Of a DNA stretch of 64,000 nt, positions 44,951 through 53,108 are shown piece by piece; position 1 is the stretch's first letter; each line of letters opens with the position of its first letter. The stretch is from contig OZ260079.1 in assembly GCA_965284365.1 (NCBI GenBank), forward strand, positions 2,542,001 through 2,606,000, read 5' to 3'. The notes under the pieces are model-generated. The model was not told the DNA's origin. It saw only the letters and a program-made list of their open reading frames with translations, and searched no databases. The position numbers and the translations under genes were made by a program. This stretch comes from Phragmitibacter sp965284365 (GTDB lineage Bacteria; Verrucomicrobiota; Verrucomicrobiia; Verrucomicrobiales; Verrucomicrobiaceae).

Positions 44951-46201
44951 TCACCCGCAGCACCGCTTGATCTCATCCGCCACAATCTCAATGCCCCGCT
45001 GCATCACGGCCTCGGACTGGCCTACAGAAATACGAATGCACTGATGCTGGTGCTCCCACGGCTCGGAAAGCCCGTAAAAGAAATAGTGTCCTGAAATCAC
45101 CAGCACGTTTCGCTTTTTCAGGCGCTGATACAGTTCTGCCGAGCGCACCTTCAGATCCTTGATCCAGAGCCAGAGGAAGAACGCGCCGTCCTGCGCATGA
45201 AGCGACCACTGCACCACTTCACCGAGCTCATGGGTCAGTGCCTGCACTGCGAACTCCGCCTGCTTCTTGTAAAAAGGGCGGATCACGTCCTGACTCATCC
45301 GCAGCAGGCTATCATTACGCAGCAGCGGGCGTAAGATGGCTTGTCCCAGATTACCATTGGCCAGCGAAGTGTTGGCATTCATGCGCGCCAGCGCCGTGAT
45401 CAGTTCCGGGTCAGCGACGATGATCGATGTCCTTGCGCCCGGTAACCCGACCTTGGACAGGCTGATGGAGAAGATCATGCCCGGTTCCCACTTCGGCGTG
45501 AAGCCCGTGTGAATCACCCCCGGAAACGGGTGTCCATACGCATTATCCAAAATAAAAGGAATCCCATGTTCCCGGGCTAAATCGCGCAGGCGATCGAACT
45601 CTTCCTGAGTGAGCACATTGCCCGTCGGATTTGTGGGGCAGGAGACGCACATGGCCGCGATGTCCGGTGTGATCTTTAGCTGGTCGAAGTCCACCCCGTA
45701 TTTGAACTCATGCGCCGAGTGTTCGGTGATGACCGCCGGCTGCCCTGTGAACATCCCCTCAAACAGACCCTGGTTTGCGTAACCGATGTACTCGGGCATG
45801 AGCGGGAAGAGAATTTTCTTCCATCCCTCGGACGTCTTGCCAGCCAGCAGATTGAAGAGCAGGAAAAACGCATTCTGGCTGCTCGGCAGGATCCCGATAT
45901 TACTCACATCCACCGCCCAGCCACACTCCCGCTGCAGAAAGCCCGCGAAGTCCTCACGGAACTTCGGATTCCCGCCGGGCGGGTCGTAATTCAGCAGCAT
46001 GCGATCCAGCGCCATGCCGTCGTGCAACATGGCTTCCACTTCGCGTCGCCACATCGCCTGCACCGAGGGGATTCCGGCTGGCTGACCACCGCCGAGCATC
46101 AGCATATCGGGATTGACGGTAAGGGCCTCACCCAGGTCATCCATCAGTTCCTGAATGCCGCTGGGCCCGCTCAGCCGGTTGCCTATGTCTGAAAAAGTCA
46201 T
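44951..46201 (-). CDS. avtA: Valine-pyruvate aminotransferase-like PLP enzyme
   Basis: A 416-residue fold-type I aminotransferase resembling AvtA over its whole length: the N terminus MTFSDIGNRLSGPSGIQELMDDL and MLMLGGGQPAGIP parallel the E. coli enzyme. PLP-binding Lys250 is in SISLSKVGLPGARTS, with SCPTNPTGN and LDNAYGHPFPG. It would interconvert valine and pyruvate with 2-ketoisovalerate and alanine. The ilvD gene nine kilobases away belongs to the same metabolism but is not linked. Alternative: a related aminotransferase of the same branch. Confidence 0.83.
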   Translation of the reverse strand: MTFSDIGNRLSGPSGIQELMDDLGEALTVNPDMLMLGGGQPAGIPSVQAMWRREVEAMLHDGMALDRMLLNYDPPGGNPKFREDFAGFLQRECGWAVDVSNIGILPSSQNAFFLLFNLLAGKTSEGWKKILFPLMPEYIGYANQGLFEGMFTGQPAVITEHSAHEFKYGVDFDQLKITPDIAAMCVSCPTNPTGNVLTQEEFDRLRDLAREHGIPFILDNAYGHPFPGVIHTGFTPKWEPGMIFSISLSKVGLPGARTSIIVADPELITALARMNANTSLANGNLGQAILRPLLRNDSLLRMSQDVIRPFYKKQAEFAVQALTHELGEVVQWSLHAQDGAFFLWLWIKDLKVRSAELYQRLKKRNVLVISGHYFFYGLSEPWEHQHQCIRISVGQSEAVMQRGIEIVADEIKRCCG

Positions 46202-46324
46202 GATGCGTTATTAGAGATAAAAACCAGATCGAGCCGGATCAAAAGAGACTTTTTGAGATTCAACGAGGCCAACCGCACAGCATCGTAAATCTTCGGTCAA
46301 CGCTGCTCTAGGATCACGTCGCAC

Positions 46325-46759
46325 CTAGAGGGCATCGCCCACCCAGGCTCGAAGGTCAAAGTCCGGAGCGGTATCCATGGGAAGCCAGCGGCCATCAGCG
46401 TTCAAGCGGAAAGACCCCAGCCAACGGCGGGACCATTGTTTGGGCTCCACCATGCTGAGCACATGCTTGGAGTTGATTTCGTAAAGGTGATACACCTCCC
46501 CGGTGACTGGCTCGAAGCCGATGTTTGCCTCGTAGATCAGCTTGTTCCAGTTGAAGGAATCGATGACCGAAAGATACTTTTCGCGGAGCTCGATCAACTC
46601 ATGCTGCAGGTCCCGCTCCACCTTGCCGACGCCCCGCGTTTTGAAGTTTGTCAGGTCTTGTGGGACGATCTTTGGCGCCAAGCGGGAGGCAGGGTAGGGG
46701 AGGAAGGCCTTGCTGCGGCCTTCGTCAGCTACCATTTGATTCTCATCGTTCGCGCTCAT
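46325..46759 (-). CDS. DUF2452 family protein
   Basis: A 144-residue cytoplasmic protein. The segment FNWNKLIYEANIGFEPVTGEVYHLY and MVEPKQWSRRWLGSFRLNADGRW match the DUF2452 pattern (EVYHLY, then LSxIxPxxW). The function of the family is unknown. The first ~50 residues include basic and proline-rich sequence and a short coiled coil (VERDLQHELIELREKY). It is divergent from the lipoprotein gene at 46870. Confidence 0.75.
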   Translation of the reverse strand: MSANDENQMVADEGRSKAFLPYPASRLAPKIVPQDLTNFKTRGVGKVERDLQHELIELREKYLSVIDSFNWNKLIYEANIGFEPVTGEVYHLYEINSKHVLSMVEPKQWSRRWLGSFRLNADGRWLPMDTAPDFDLRAWVGDAL

Positions 46760-46869
46760 CGTGGGGGTTACGGATTTCTACCAAAACGCCAAAGTCCCGC
46801 TCCCGCAACGGCTGTTTTCATTGAAAACTCCGGCGCGGCCCGGTAAACTACCTTACCAAACTCCGGCCC

Positions 46870-47367
46870 ATGAAAAACGCCCCACTGCTTCTCGTCTTCG
46901 CCTTGCTCTGCGCCGCCTGTCTGGCTTCGTGCTCCTCCACCGCGCCAACGGCAGTGGATTTGGACAGATACTACAAGCAGGCTGAAGCCAATGCTCAGCG
47001 TCAGATCGACCTGCTGGACGCCCAGCTCGCCCGGGGAGAGATCACTCAGGAGGAGCGGGACATGTCCGCTGCCGGCTTTCGCGCCGACATTGGAAAGCAG
47101 GCGAACATCATCGCTTGGACCCGGCATGATCTTTCGGAATCGCAAAAGCGTTACATGGGTGTGCCCACGGGTGATACCGCTTATAACGTTGGCACCCCCA
47201 TGCGGGGTACCGGTGACAGCTTTTATCGGCCTTATGGCGATGCGTCCAACAATGCTTCAAACTCCGGCGTCGTAAATATGTCTCCGAGTATGATGAAGGG
47301 CTATACCCCGGGCGCTGTCGCTGGCCAGGCCCGTAATGGAGGTTTTGGTGGCATAGGCGGCTATTGA
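46870..47367 (+). CDS. Small lipoprotein with helical region and Gly-rich tail
   Basis: A 165-residue protein with a strong lipoprotein signal: MKNAPLLLVFALLCAACLASCSS. Either Cys17 or Cys21 could be lipidated, the latter in the better LASC box. Residues 30-75 form a charged helix containing LARGEITQEERDM, a phrase that resembles SHOCT-like modules. The C-terminal ~60 residues are rich in Gly, Asn and Ser (GGFGGIGGY). I do not recognise a family. It is probably anchored in an envelope membrane and precedes the thioredoxin-fold gene by 80 bases. Confidence 0.7.
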   Translation: MKNAPLLLVFALLCAACLASCSSTAPTAVDLDRYYKQAEANAQRQIDLLDAQLARGEITQEERDMSAAGFRADIGKQANIIAWTRHDLSESQKRYMGVPTGDTAYNVGTPMRGTGDSFYRPYGDASNNASNSGVVNMSPSMMKGYTPGAVAGQARNGGFGGIGGY

Positions 47368-47447
47368 GCGAGAAAAGGCGTCCTGCTGTGACGTGCCAAG
47401 GCGATTGGAGAGATTCGTCCAGCATCTAAAGCTATTCGCTTACCAGG

Positions 47448-48440
47448 ATGATATCTGCCTGTAACTTCATGCGTGTCTTGCTATGCATGGCGCTTTTGGT
47501 GGCTACCGCACTCCCATGCGTCAGTTGCCGGGCCATCCCCGCGGTGAGAGGCGGGATTCGGAAGCTCACGAAGGGCAACGCGGAGCCCGCTGCCCAGATG
47601 CCACCATTACCCAAGAGTGGTTGGGACCTCGTCTTTCCCGGCATGGATCTTCAGAAAAAACCGGGCGAATCAGGTGATTCATTGGCTTCCACGTCACCGG
47701 GCACCGTCGTCGATACCGCGCCTGAAGGAGAACCTGCTGCCGGTTCATTGCCCGATGGCGTGGGTACGGAGATTTCGGCCGAGGGAGGGATGTTTGATTT
47801 CTCTACCGTGGCGCAAGGTTCCGGTGCCGCTGGCGGCAAGGTAGCCTGGAAAAAGAGCGCCACAGAGGTTCTGGAGAGCGCACGGGAGTCGGGCAAGCCG
47901 GTCTTCATGTATTTCTCCAATAACCTCATCGGCATGTCGAATTTGGTGGATACCTCTTTGATCAATAATCCTGGGTTCGCACCCTTGGTGCAGGAGTCTT
48001 GTGAACTACTGAAGTTGAATTACGGCGAGGAAGATGTGCGTAAGAGCCAGTATTACATCGCCCTTCGCAAACGCATGAGCATCAAGGGATTCCCCACTCT
48101 CATCATCGTTCTTCCCGATGGCTCCGAAATCCTGCGGTTAAAGAGCTTCAAGCCGGACAATACCACCGGCTACCTGGGCAAGATCAAAGATGCCCTGTCC
48201 CGAAAGGACAAGATGATCACGGACCGTCGCGCGAAGCTCGAGAAGGAGGGTTACCGTTGGTGGTCCGCCTCCGGCGGGAAAAAGGTCTTCGCCAGACTCA
48301 GCAAGCTGGATGCAAATCAGGCGACCTTCACCCGCGAGTGGGGCGGGGAGTTCCAGACCTTCACCTCGCGGCTCAGTGAGGAAGACCGGCTCTGGATTGC
48401 CGAACAACAACGTAAAGCCGCGAAACCCATCGCCGGGTGA
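47448..48440 (+). CDS. Exported thioredoxin-like protein with C-terminal SHD1-like domain
   Basis: A 330-residue protein with a signal or lipoprotein-like leader (MRVLLCMALLVATALPCVSC, from the ATG at 47469; an ATG at 47448 is also in frame). Residues ~130-245 look like a thioredoxin fold (SGKPVFMYFSNN, KGFPTLIIVLPDG). The active-site CxxC is missing, with NLIGMSN in its place, so it is not a thiol oxidoreductase. Residues ~270-320 (RWWSASGGKKVFARLSKL, FTSRLSEEDRLWI) resemble the SHD1 domain that recurs in secreted PVC proteins. The middle is Pro/Ser/Gly-rich. Function unknown; it may be a chaperone or scaffold. Confidence 0.65.
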   Translation: MISACNFMRVLLCMALLVATALPCVSCRAIPAVRGGIRKLTKGNAEPAAQMPPLPKSGWDLVFPGMDLQKKPGESGDSLASTSPGTVVDTAPEGEPAAGSLPDGVGTEISAEGGMFDFSTVAQGSGAAGGKVAWKKSATEVLESARESGKPVFMYFSNNLIGMSNLVDTSLINNPGFAPLVQESCELLKLNYGEEDVRKSQYYIALRKRMSIKGFPTLIIVLPDGSEILRLKSFKPDNTTGYLGKIKDALSRKDKMITDRRAKLEKEGYRWWSASGGKKVFARLSKLDANQATFTREWGGEFQTFTSRLSEEDRLWIAEQQRKAAKPIAG

Positions 48441-48514
48441 ATCCATTTGGGGGTCGGCCTTTTTGGACCGCGTGCGACTTTACTTTCCCGCCCGCCTTGT
48501 CGTAGCATGGGGGC

Positions 48515-49981
48515 ATGAACAGGACGACGAAGACCGGGACTGCTGACCGTTCCTTTATTCACAATTACCGCTCCTATGCAGGCCTGCCGTCGCTGGCAGG
48601 GATTGCCAGCTTCGAGGAAGCCACCGCGGAAGGCCTTTCCGTGGAGGCGTGCGTGGACCGGCTCAAGCGCTATCACTTTGCTCTGAAGCGGCTCATGCAG
48701 ATCTTTCAGGCACGCCTCACGGCGGAACCTATCTATGAACTGAAGATGGCTTTCAGTCTGCATTCGCACTATTGCGCGGAACATTGCACCGCCGTGCGGG
48801 AGCGCGTCGCGGAAATGCGGACTCCGCCCTTGGGGTTGGAGAAGATTCCCAATGATGACCTTGCCTGGTTCTTCCAGGAGATCGAAAACGCACCGACAAC
48901 GGAGGAGTTGATCGTGGGTTTGTATGAGTTTGCCCTGCCCGCCCTGAAGCGTGGCATGGAGGCTCATCGCCAGACCACGCACCCCTTGTCTGATCATCCC
49001 ACTTTGCGTATTTTACGATTCGCTCTCTTGGAAGTGGAAGAGATGGAGAGCTATGGGAGAAAGGCCGTGGCATGCCTGGTTCCAGCAACCAAAAACCCAT
49101 CGCTCGTGAGTTGGCGTCGCTTGCTGGCGAGCCTTCTTGAGGCCGCCGGGGATCTTGATGGCGCTTCGCCTCCCGTGGCAAACAGCTTGGGACCAATCTA
49201 CCGCGACGCAGGCAGACCCCCAGGCAATGTGCCAAAGCGGGACGCGCGATTCCCGGATCCCTATAATATGGGAGTGCATGCCGAGGAGTTCCTCTATGAC
49301 AGCCGCTTCCGCGCCCGGGACAAGACGCTCATGATGTACTACAAGCGTCTCCGTGAGATTGATGTGCCGGAGATGATGGCGACGATCCTCACTGAGACGC
49401 CGGACAAGCCGTGGAACTATTACCGGGACATGACCCGCCAGCTTTGGGACGAGGCACGGCATGCCATGATGGGCGAGGTCGGCTTCGTGGCAAATGGCAT
49501 TGACTGGTCGAAGTTCGTCATGGTGAATTTCACCTGGGCTCTGGGGCTGAATACCCAGCTCAAGCCCTGGGAGCGGCACGCGGTGCTTTATTTCATTGAG
49601 CAGGGCCTCATGACGAAAACGGGCAAACGATTCGAATGGGAGGTTGGCGCCGAGTCTGGCGACCATCTGGCTGAGCTTTTCCAGGACTATGATTGGGCGG
49701 ATGAAGTGCTTCATGCGCACATCGGTAAGGATTGGTATGTCAGTGCCTTCGGCGATCAGAAGGGGGCCATCGAATTTGGCAGCCAATGCTGGAGCAAAGT
49801 TCTCATCGGTTGGCGGGAATGGAAAGACAAAGGGCTCACACAGCATCGCAACTGGTGGCCCGAACTCTATGAGGAGTTCTGCCGGGTCCAAGGGCTGACA
49901 CCTGACCGTGATGCCACGGCCTACGAAACCACTTACGAAACAAGCCGAGCCGACTTGGAGAAGTTGGCAGCCAGTGCTTGA
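48515..49981 (+). CDS. Unrecognised 488-residue helical protein with ferritin-like ExxH motifs
   Basis: A soluble, all-helical protein I cannot assign to a named family. Candidate metal ligands are visible. In the C-terminal half there are two ExxH motifs, Glu313-x2-His316 (WDEARHAMMGEVGF) and Glu397-x2-His400 (ADEVLHAHIG), each in a helix, plus Glu321. The N-terminal half has a His-rich helix (FSLHSHYCAEHC, residues 80-91). ExxH helices are the usual ligands of diiron ferritin-like proteins (ferritins, ribonucleotide reductase, diiron oxygenases), so a diiron enzyme is plausible but not proven. There is no signal peptide. The APS kinase gene follows 121 bases downstream on the same strand. 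Confidence 0.55.
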   Translation: MNRTTKTGTADRSFIHNYRSYAGLPSLAGIASFEEATAEGLSVEACVDRLKRYHFALKRLMQIFQARLTAEPIYELKMAFSLHSHYCAEHCTAVRERVAEMRTPPLGLEKIPNDDLAWFFQEIENAPTTEELIVGLYEFALPALKRGMEAHRQTTHPLSDHPTLRILRFALLEVEEMESYGRKAVACLVPATKNPSLVSWRRLLASLLEAAGDLDGASPPVANSLGPIYRDAGRPPGNVPKRDARFPDPYNMGVHAEEFLYDSRFRARDKTLMMYYKRLREIDVPEMMATILTETPDKPWNYYRDMTRQLWDEARHAMMGEVGFVANGIDWSKFVMVNFTWALGLNTQLKPWERHAVLYFIEQGLMTKTGKRFEWEVGAESGDHLAELFQDYDWADEVLHAHIGKDWYVSAFGDQKGAIEFGSQCWSKVLIGWREWKDKGLTQHRNWWPELYEEFCRVQGLTPDRDATAYETTYETSRADLEKLAASA

Positions 49982-50102
49982 GCCGCGCTACCGGGACGAC
50001 GGTGGCTTCGCTGAGAAGGTTGGGTTCCTCCATAACCCGGCAGCAATTTTGCTTCAGGAGCACTGGTCACATCGCTCAAGCACGCTACATACTTAAGTTA
50101 TA

Positions 50103-50645
50103 ATGCAGAACGGAAAAGGATTTGTCATCTGGCTCTATGGACTCCCCTCGGCCGGGAAAACCACCCTCGCCAACGCCCTTTTGGAGCGCCTCCCTGCTTT
50201 GGGTATCCAGAATTCTCTCCGTCTGGATGGTGACGTGCTGCGGAAAGGTTTGTGTTCGGATCTGGGCTTTTCCGATGAGGATCGGACGGAGAACATCCGG
50301 CGAGCCGCCCATGTGGCAAGTTTGGCATCAAAGGCAGGCGTGGCCGTCGTAGCTTCCCTGATCACTCCACTCAAGGAATTGCGTCAGTTGGTCCAGAGCA
50401 TCGTCGGCGATGAGACCTTGCAGATCGCGTTTGTGCAATGCTCGGTGGATGAGTGCGTGAAGCGTGATGTCAAAGGCCTGTATGCGAAGGCGCTGTCCGG
50501 CAAAATCAAAGGCATGACAGGAATTGATTCCCTTTTCGAACCTGGTGAAGAGGATGAATTCAGTGTGGCCTCGGCAGAGTCGAGCATCGACGACTGCGTG
50601 GACTCACTCTGTGCTCAACTCGCAAGCCGTGGTTTCGTGAAATAA
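50103..50645 (+). CDS. cysC: Adenylylsulfate (APS) kinase
   Basis: A 180-residue P-loop kinase that makes PAPS from APS. Walker A is GLPSAGKT (residues 13-20), followed by LRLDGDVLRKGLCSDLGF and FSDEDRTENIRR, the APS-binding segment, then LITPLKELRQLV and KGLYAKALSGKIKGMTGID, all typical of CysC. It is isolated: no sulfurylase (cysDN or sat), PAPS reductase or sulfotransferase is in the window. With no partner it may supply PAPS for sulfation rather than for assimilation. It lies downstream of the ferritin-like gene and convergent with the TraB-like gene. Confidence 0.93.
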   Translation: MQNGKGFVIWLYGLPSAGKTTLANALLERLPALGIQNSLRLDGDVLRKGLCSDLGFSDEDRTENIRRAAHVASLASKAGVAVVASLITPLKELRQLVQSIVGDETLQIAFVQCSVDECVKRDVKGLYAKALSGKIKGMTGIDSLFEPGEEDEFSVASAESSIDDCVDSLCAQLASRGFVK

Positions 50646-50654
50646 GCTAGGCAA

Positions 50655-51572
50655 TCAGAGCTGCCTGACCTTGCAGCCCTGCTCTTCCAACAGCTCGATC
50701 ACGCCGCCCCCGCCCACCAAATGGCCGGCACCCACCAGGATCATCGCTGTCTCGCCGCTTTCCAGCAGCTTCATCAGAGCGGGGATCCAGGTTTTGTTCC
50801 TTTTGATGAGAAAGTCGTCCATGAGTTCCGGATACTTCTCCGCATCGCGGAAAAGGAATTTGTGCAGCCGTGGCCCGTCACCCGCACGCCACGCTTCGAG
50901 CAGCTCGGTGAAATCCTTGCTGAGAGATTCCACCTCCGAAAAGGTCTGCCGCAATAGCTCTTCCTGCAACTCATCGCGCAAGGAAGCGAACATGGTGAGT
51001 TGAAATTCCACCGTCTCCAAGCCCTCTCCCCTTTTCCCGTCGTTCTTGGCACGCTCTTCAAACCAGGTATCCACTCCTCTTTCCGAAGCAGCGCCCAGCG
51101 CCTGATATTCAGTTGCGGCAATGGTCAAAGCCAGAAACCAAGGCTTCAACCGCTTCAGCGCTGCCATGGGAATGTCCTTCCTTCCTGCCCATGCTTCGAC
51201 CAACGCGAACGTTTCGGCACTGACATGCTTGCTCAGGTCATCGCCCGGCTCGTAGGAGCCCATTTTCCTCATGTGCACGACGATCTCTCCATCGCCACTG
51301 CTGCCAGGAGGGAGTTCAAAAACCACTTTGCCACAGTCCTGGTAGGCTTGCTCAAAGACATTCGGAAGTGGGTAGTCCTCTTCTCGCAGCAAATGGATGG
51401 TGCCTGCGAGATACATCTTGCGGCCATCCTTCTCCACGACCCAGACGCTGGATTTTCCGTCAACAGCTTGCTTTGGCTTTGTCTCTGAAGCGGACGAACC
51501 GATGATCGGAACGATCAGCAGAGCTAGGAGGATCAATCGTTCCAGCAGAAGCCGGGTGCAAAAGGAGGACAT
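50655..51572 (-). CDS. TraB/GumN family protein
   Basis: 305 residues from the ATG at 51572 (a TTG at 51584 would also open the frame). A signal peptide covers about residues 1-25 (LERLILLALLIVPIIGSSAS). The GxxH-like GTIHLL motif (VEKDGRKMYLAGTIHLL) near the start and GAGHLVGGGGVIELL near the end are the two conserved TraB/GumN boxes. The family fold resembles a protease/heme-binding EreA-ChaN scaffold, but its bacterial function is not settled. It is exported to the periplasm. It is convergent with the APS kinase gene. Confidence 0.87.
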   Translation of the reverse strand: MSSFCTRLLLERLILLALLIVPIIGSSASETKPKQAVDGKSSVWVVEKDGRKMYLAGTIHLLREEDYPLPNVFEQAYQDCGKVVFELPPGSSGDGEIVVHMRKMGSYEPGDDLSKHVSAETFALVEAWAGRKDIPMAALKRLKPWFLALTIAATEYQALGAASERGVDTWFEERAKNDGKRGEGLETVEFQLTMFASLRDELQEELLRQTFSEVESLSKDFTELLEAWRAGDGPRLHKFLFRDAEKYPELMDDFLIKRNKTWIPALMKLLESGETAMILVGAGHLVGGGGVIELLEEQGCKVRQL

Positions 51573-51634
51573 GGTGTGGCCCAATTAATCACACGCCACC
51601 TTCACCGCCAGCACGAATGTGACTGCGGTATTTA

Positions 51635-51656
51635 GCCTCAGCGGGGTAGCTGAGGC
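51635..51656 (-). repeat. Stem-loop after the dihydrolipoyl dehydrogenase gene
   Basis: GCCTCAGC and GCTGAGGC form a perfect 8-base stem around a six-base loop, about 27 bases beyond the lpd stop codon. No U-tract follows on the minus strand, so it may stabilise the mRNA end rather than terminate transcription on its own. Confidence 0.45.
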
Positions 51657-51683
51657 CTTCAGAATTTCAGGCTGGCAACCCGA

Positions 51684-53069
51684 TTAGACGTGGATGGCGT
51701 GTCCCGCGCCCACTTCGGCGGCTTCCTTGACCATCTCGCTCAGAGTCGGATGGGCGTGGATGGTCGCTTCAATTTCTTCCAGCGTCGTCTCAAGGGTGAT
51801 GCCCAGGCTCAGTTCGGCCAGCATTTCGGTGGCTTCTTTGCCGATGAGATGAGCGCCCAGGATTTCTCCGTGCTGCTCACCGACGATCAACTTCACAAAA
51901 CCCTCGCTTTCGCCGATGGCGCGCGCTTTGCCGCTCGCGGCGTAAGGGAACTTGCCGACCTTGAACTTCAGGCCCTTTTCCTTAGCGGCGCGCTCGGTCA
52001 GGCCAATGCTGGCGACCTGCGGGTGGCAATAGGTGCAGCCGGGGAAGATGGTCACCTTCTTGGGCTTGTGCTTGGTGAACATGCCTTCCACCGCCTGGAC
52101 CGCTTCATAGCTTGCCACGTGGGCCAGCCAGGGAGGTCCGATGATATCGCCTGCGCCGTAGACGCCGGGAACGTTGGTTTCGTACCGGTCGTTCGTCTTG
52201 ATGTAACCGCGGTCGGTCAGTTCAATTTTCAGAGACCCGCCGGGCAGGAGGGGAGCAACGCCGATGGCGATAAGCACCACGTCGGCTTCCAGGGTCTTCT
52301 CTTCTCCCTTGTCGTTAGCCACGGTGATCTTTACACCCTTGTCGCTGGCTTCCGTTTTGACCGTCTTGTGATTGGTCAGGCAGGTGATGCCTTGCTTCGT
52401 CAGCGATTTTTCCAAAAGCTGCGACACTTCCGTGTCTTCCACGGGCAGAATGTTCGGGAGCATCTCGACGATGGTCACTTTGGTTCCGAAATCATTCCAG
52501 ACGGAGGCGAACTCCACACCGATCGCGCCAGCGCCAATCACGATGGCGGTCTTTGGTTGCGTAGGCAGGACGAGCGCGTCCTTGCTGCTCAGAACCGTCT
52601 TGCCATTGAATGGAAGGTCGGGGAACGGACGGCTCACCACGCCGGTGGCAATGAGGATCTTTTTGGCGGGATATTCGGTGTCCTTGCCCTCGGCATCGGT
52701 AACGGTCACCACGCCGGGCTTATCCAGCCGGGCCGTGCCGCGGATGTCGTCGATCTTGTTCTTCTTGAACAGGAAAGCCACGCCGGCAGAGCCTTTTTCG
52801 GAAACGGTGCGGGAGCGTTTGATGATCTTTTCCCAATCATAGGACAAGCCTTCCACTGTGATGCCGGAACCAGCAGCGTGGTTCTTGATCGTGTAAAAAA
52901 GCTCCGCGTCGTGCAGAAGGGCCTTGGTCGGAATGCAACCCCAGTTGTTGCAGGTGCCACCCCCACGCTCCTTGTCCACCACGGCGACTTTCTGGCCGAG
53001 CTGGGCGGCTTTGATGGCGGCGACGTATCCGGCAGGGCCAGCTCCGATGACAATAAGATCGTGGGACAT
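51684..53069 (-). CDS. lpd: Dihydrolipoyl dehydrogenase
   Basis: A 461-residue flavoprotein disulfide reductase (E3) that reoxidises lipoamide in 2-oxoacid dehydrogenase and glycine cleavage complexes. FAD-binding VIGAGPAGY at residues 8-16, the redox disulfide Cys40-x4-Cys45 (GGTCNNWGCIPTKA), NAD-binding IVIGAGAIGVEFASV, the second FAD motif GVYGAGDI, and the C-terminal His-Glu pair in AHPTLSEMV are all intact. No E1 or E2 gene is adjacent. Confidence 0.96.
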   Translation of the reverse strand: MSHDLIVIGAGPAGYVAAIKAAQLGQKVAVVDKERGGGTCNNWGCIPTKALLHDAELFYTIKNHAAGSGITVEGLSYDWEKIIKRSRTVSEKGSAGVAFLFKKNKIDDIRGTARLDKPGVVTVTDAEGKDTEYPAKKILIATGVVSRPFPDLPFNGKTVLSSKDALVLPTQPKTAIVIGAGAIGVEFASVWNDFGTKVTIVEMLPNILPVEDTEVSQLLEKSLTKQGITCLTNHKTVKTEASDKGVKITVANDKGEEKTLEADVVLIAIGVAPLLPGGSLKIELTDRGYIKTNDRYETNVPGVYGAGDIIGPPWLAHVASYEAVQAVEGMFTKHKPKKVTIFPGCTYCHPQVASIGLTERAAKEKGLKFKVGKFPYAASGKARAIGESEGFVKLIVGEQHGEILGAHLIGKEATEMLAELSLGITLETTLEEIEATIHAHPTLSEMVKEAAEVGAGHAIHV

Positions 53070-53108
53070 GAAGAAAAGTGTGGTCGGGAAACTCGGAAAG
53101 AAAAGGAT

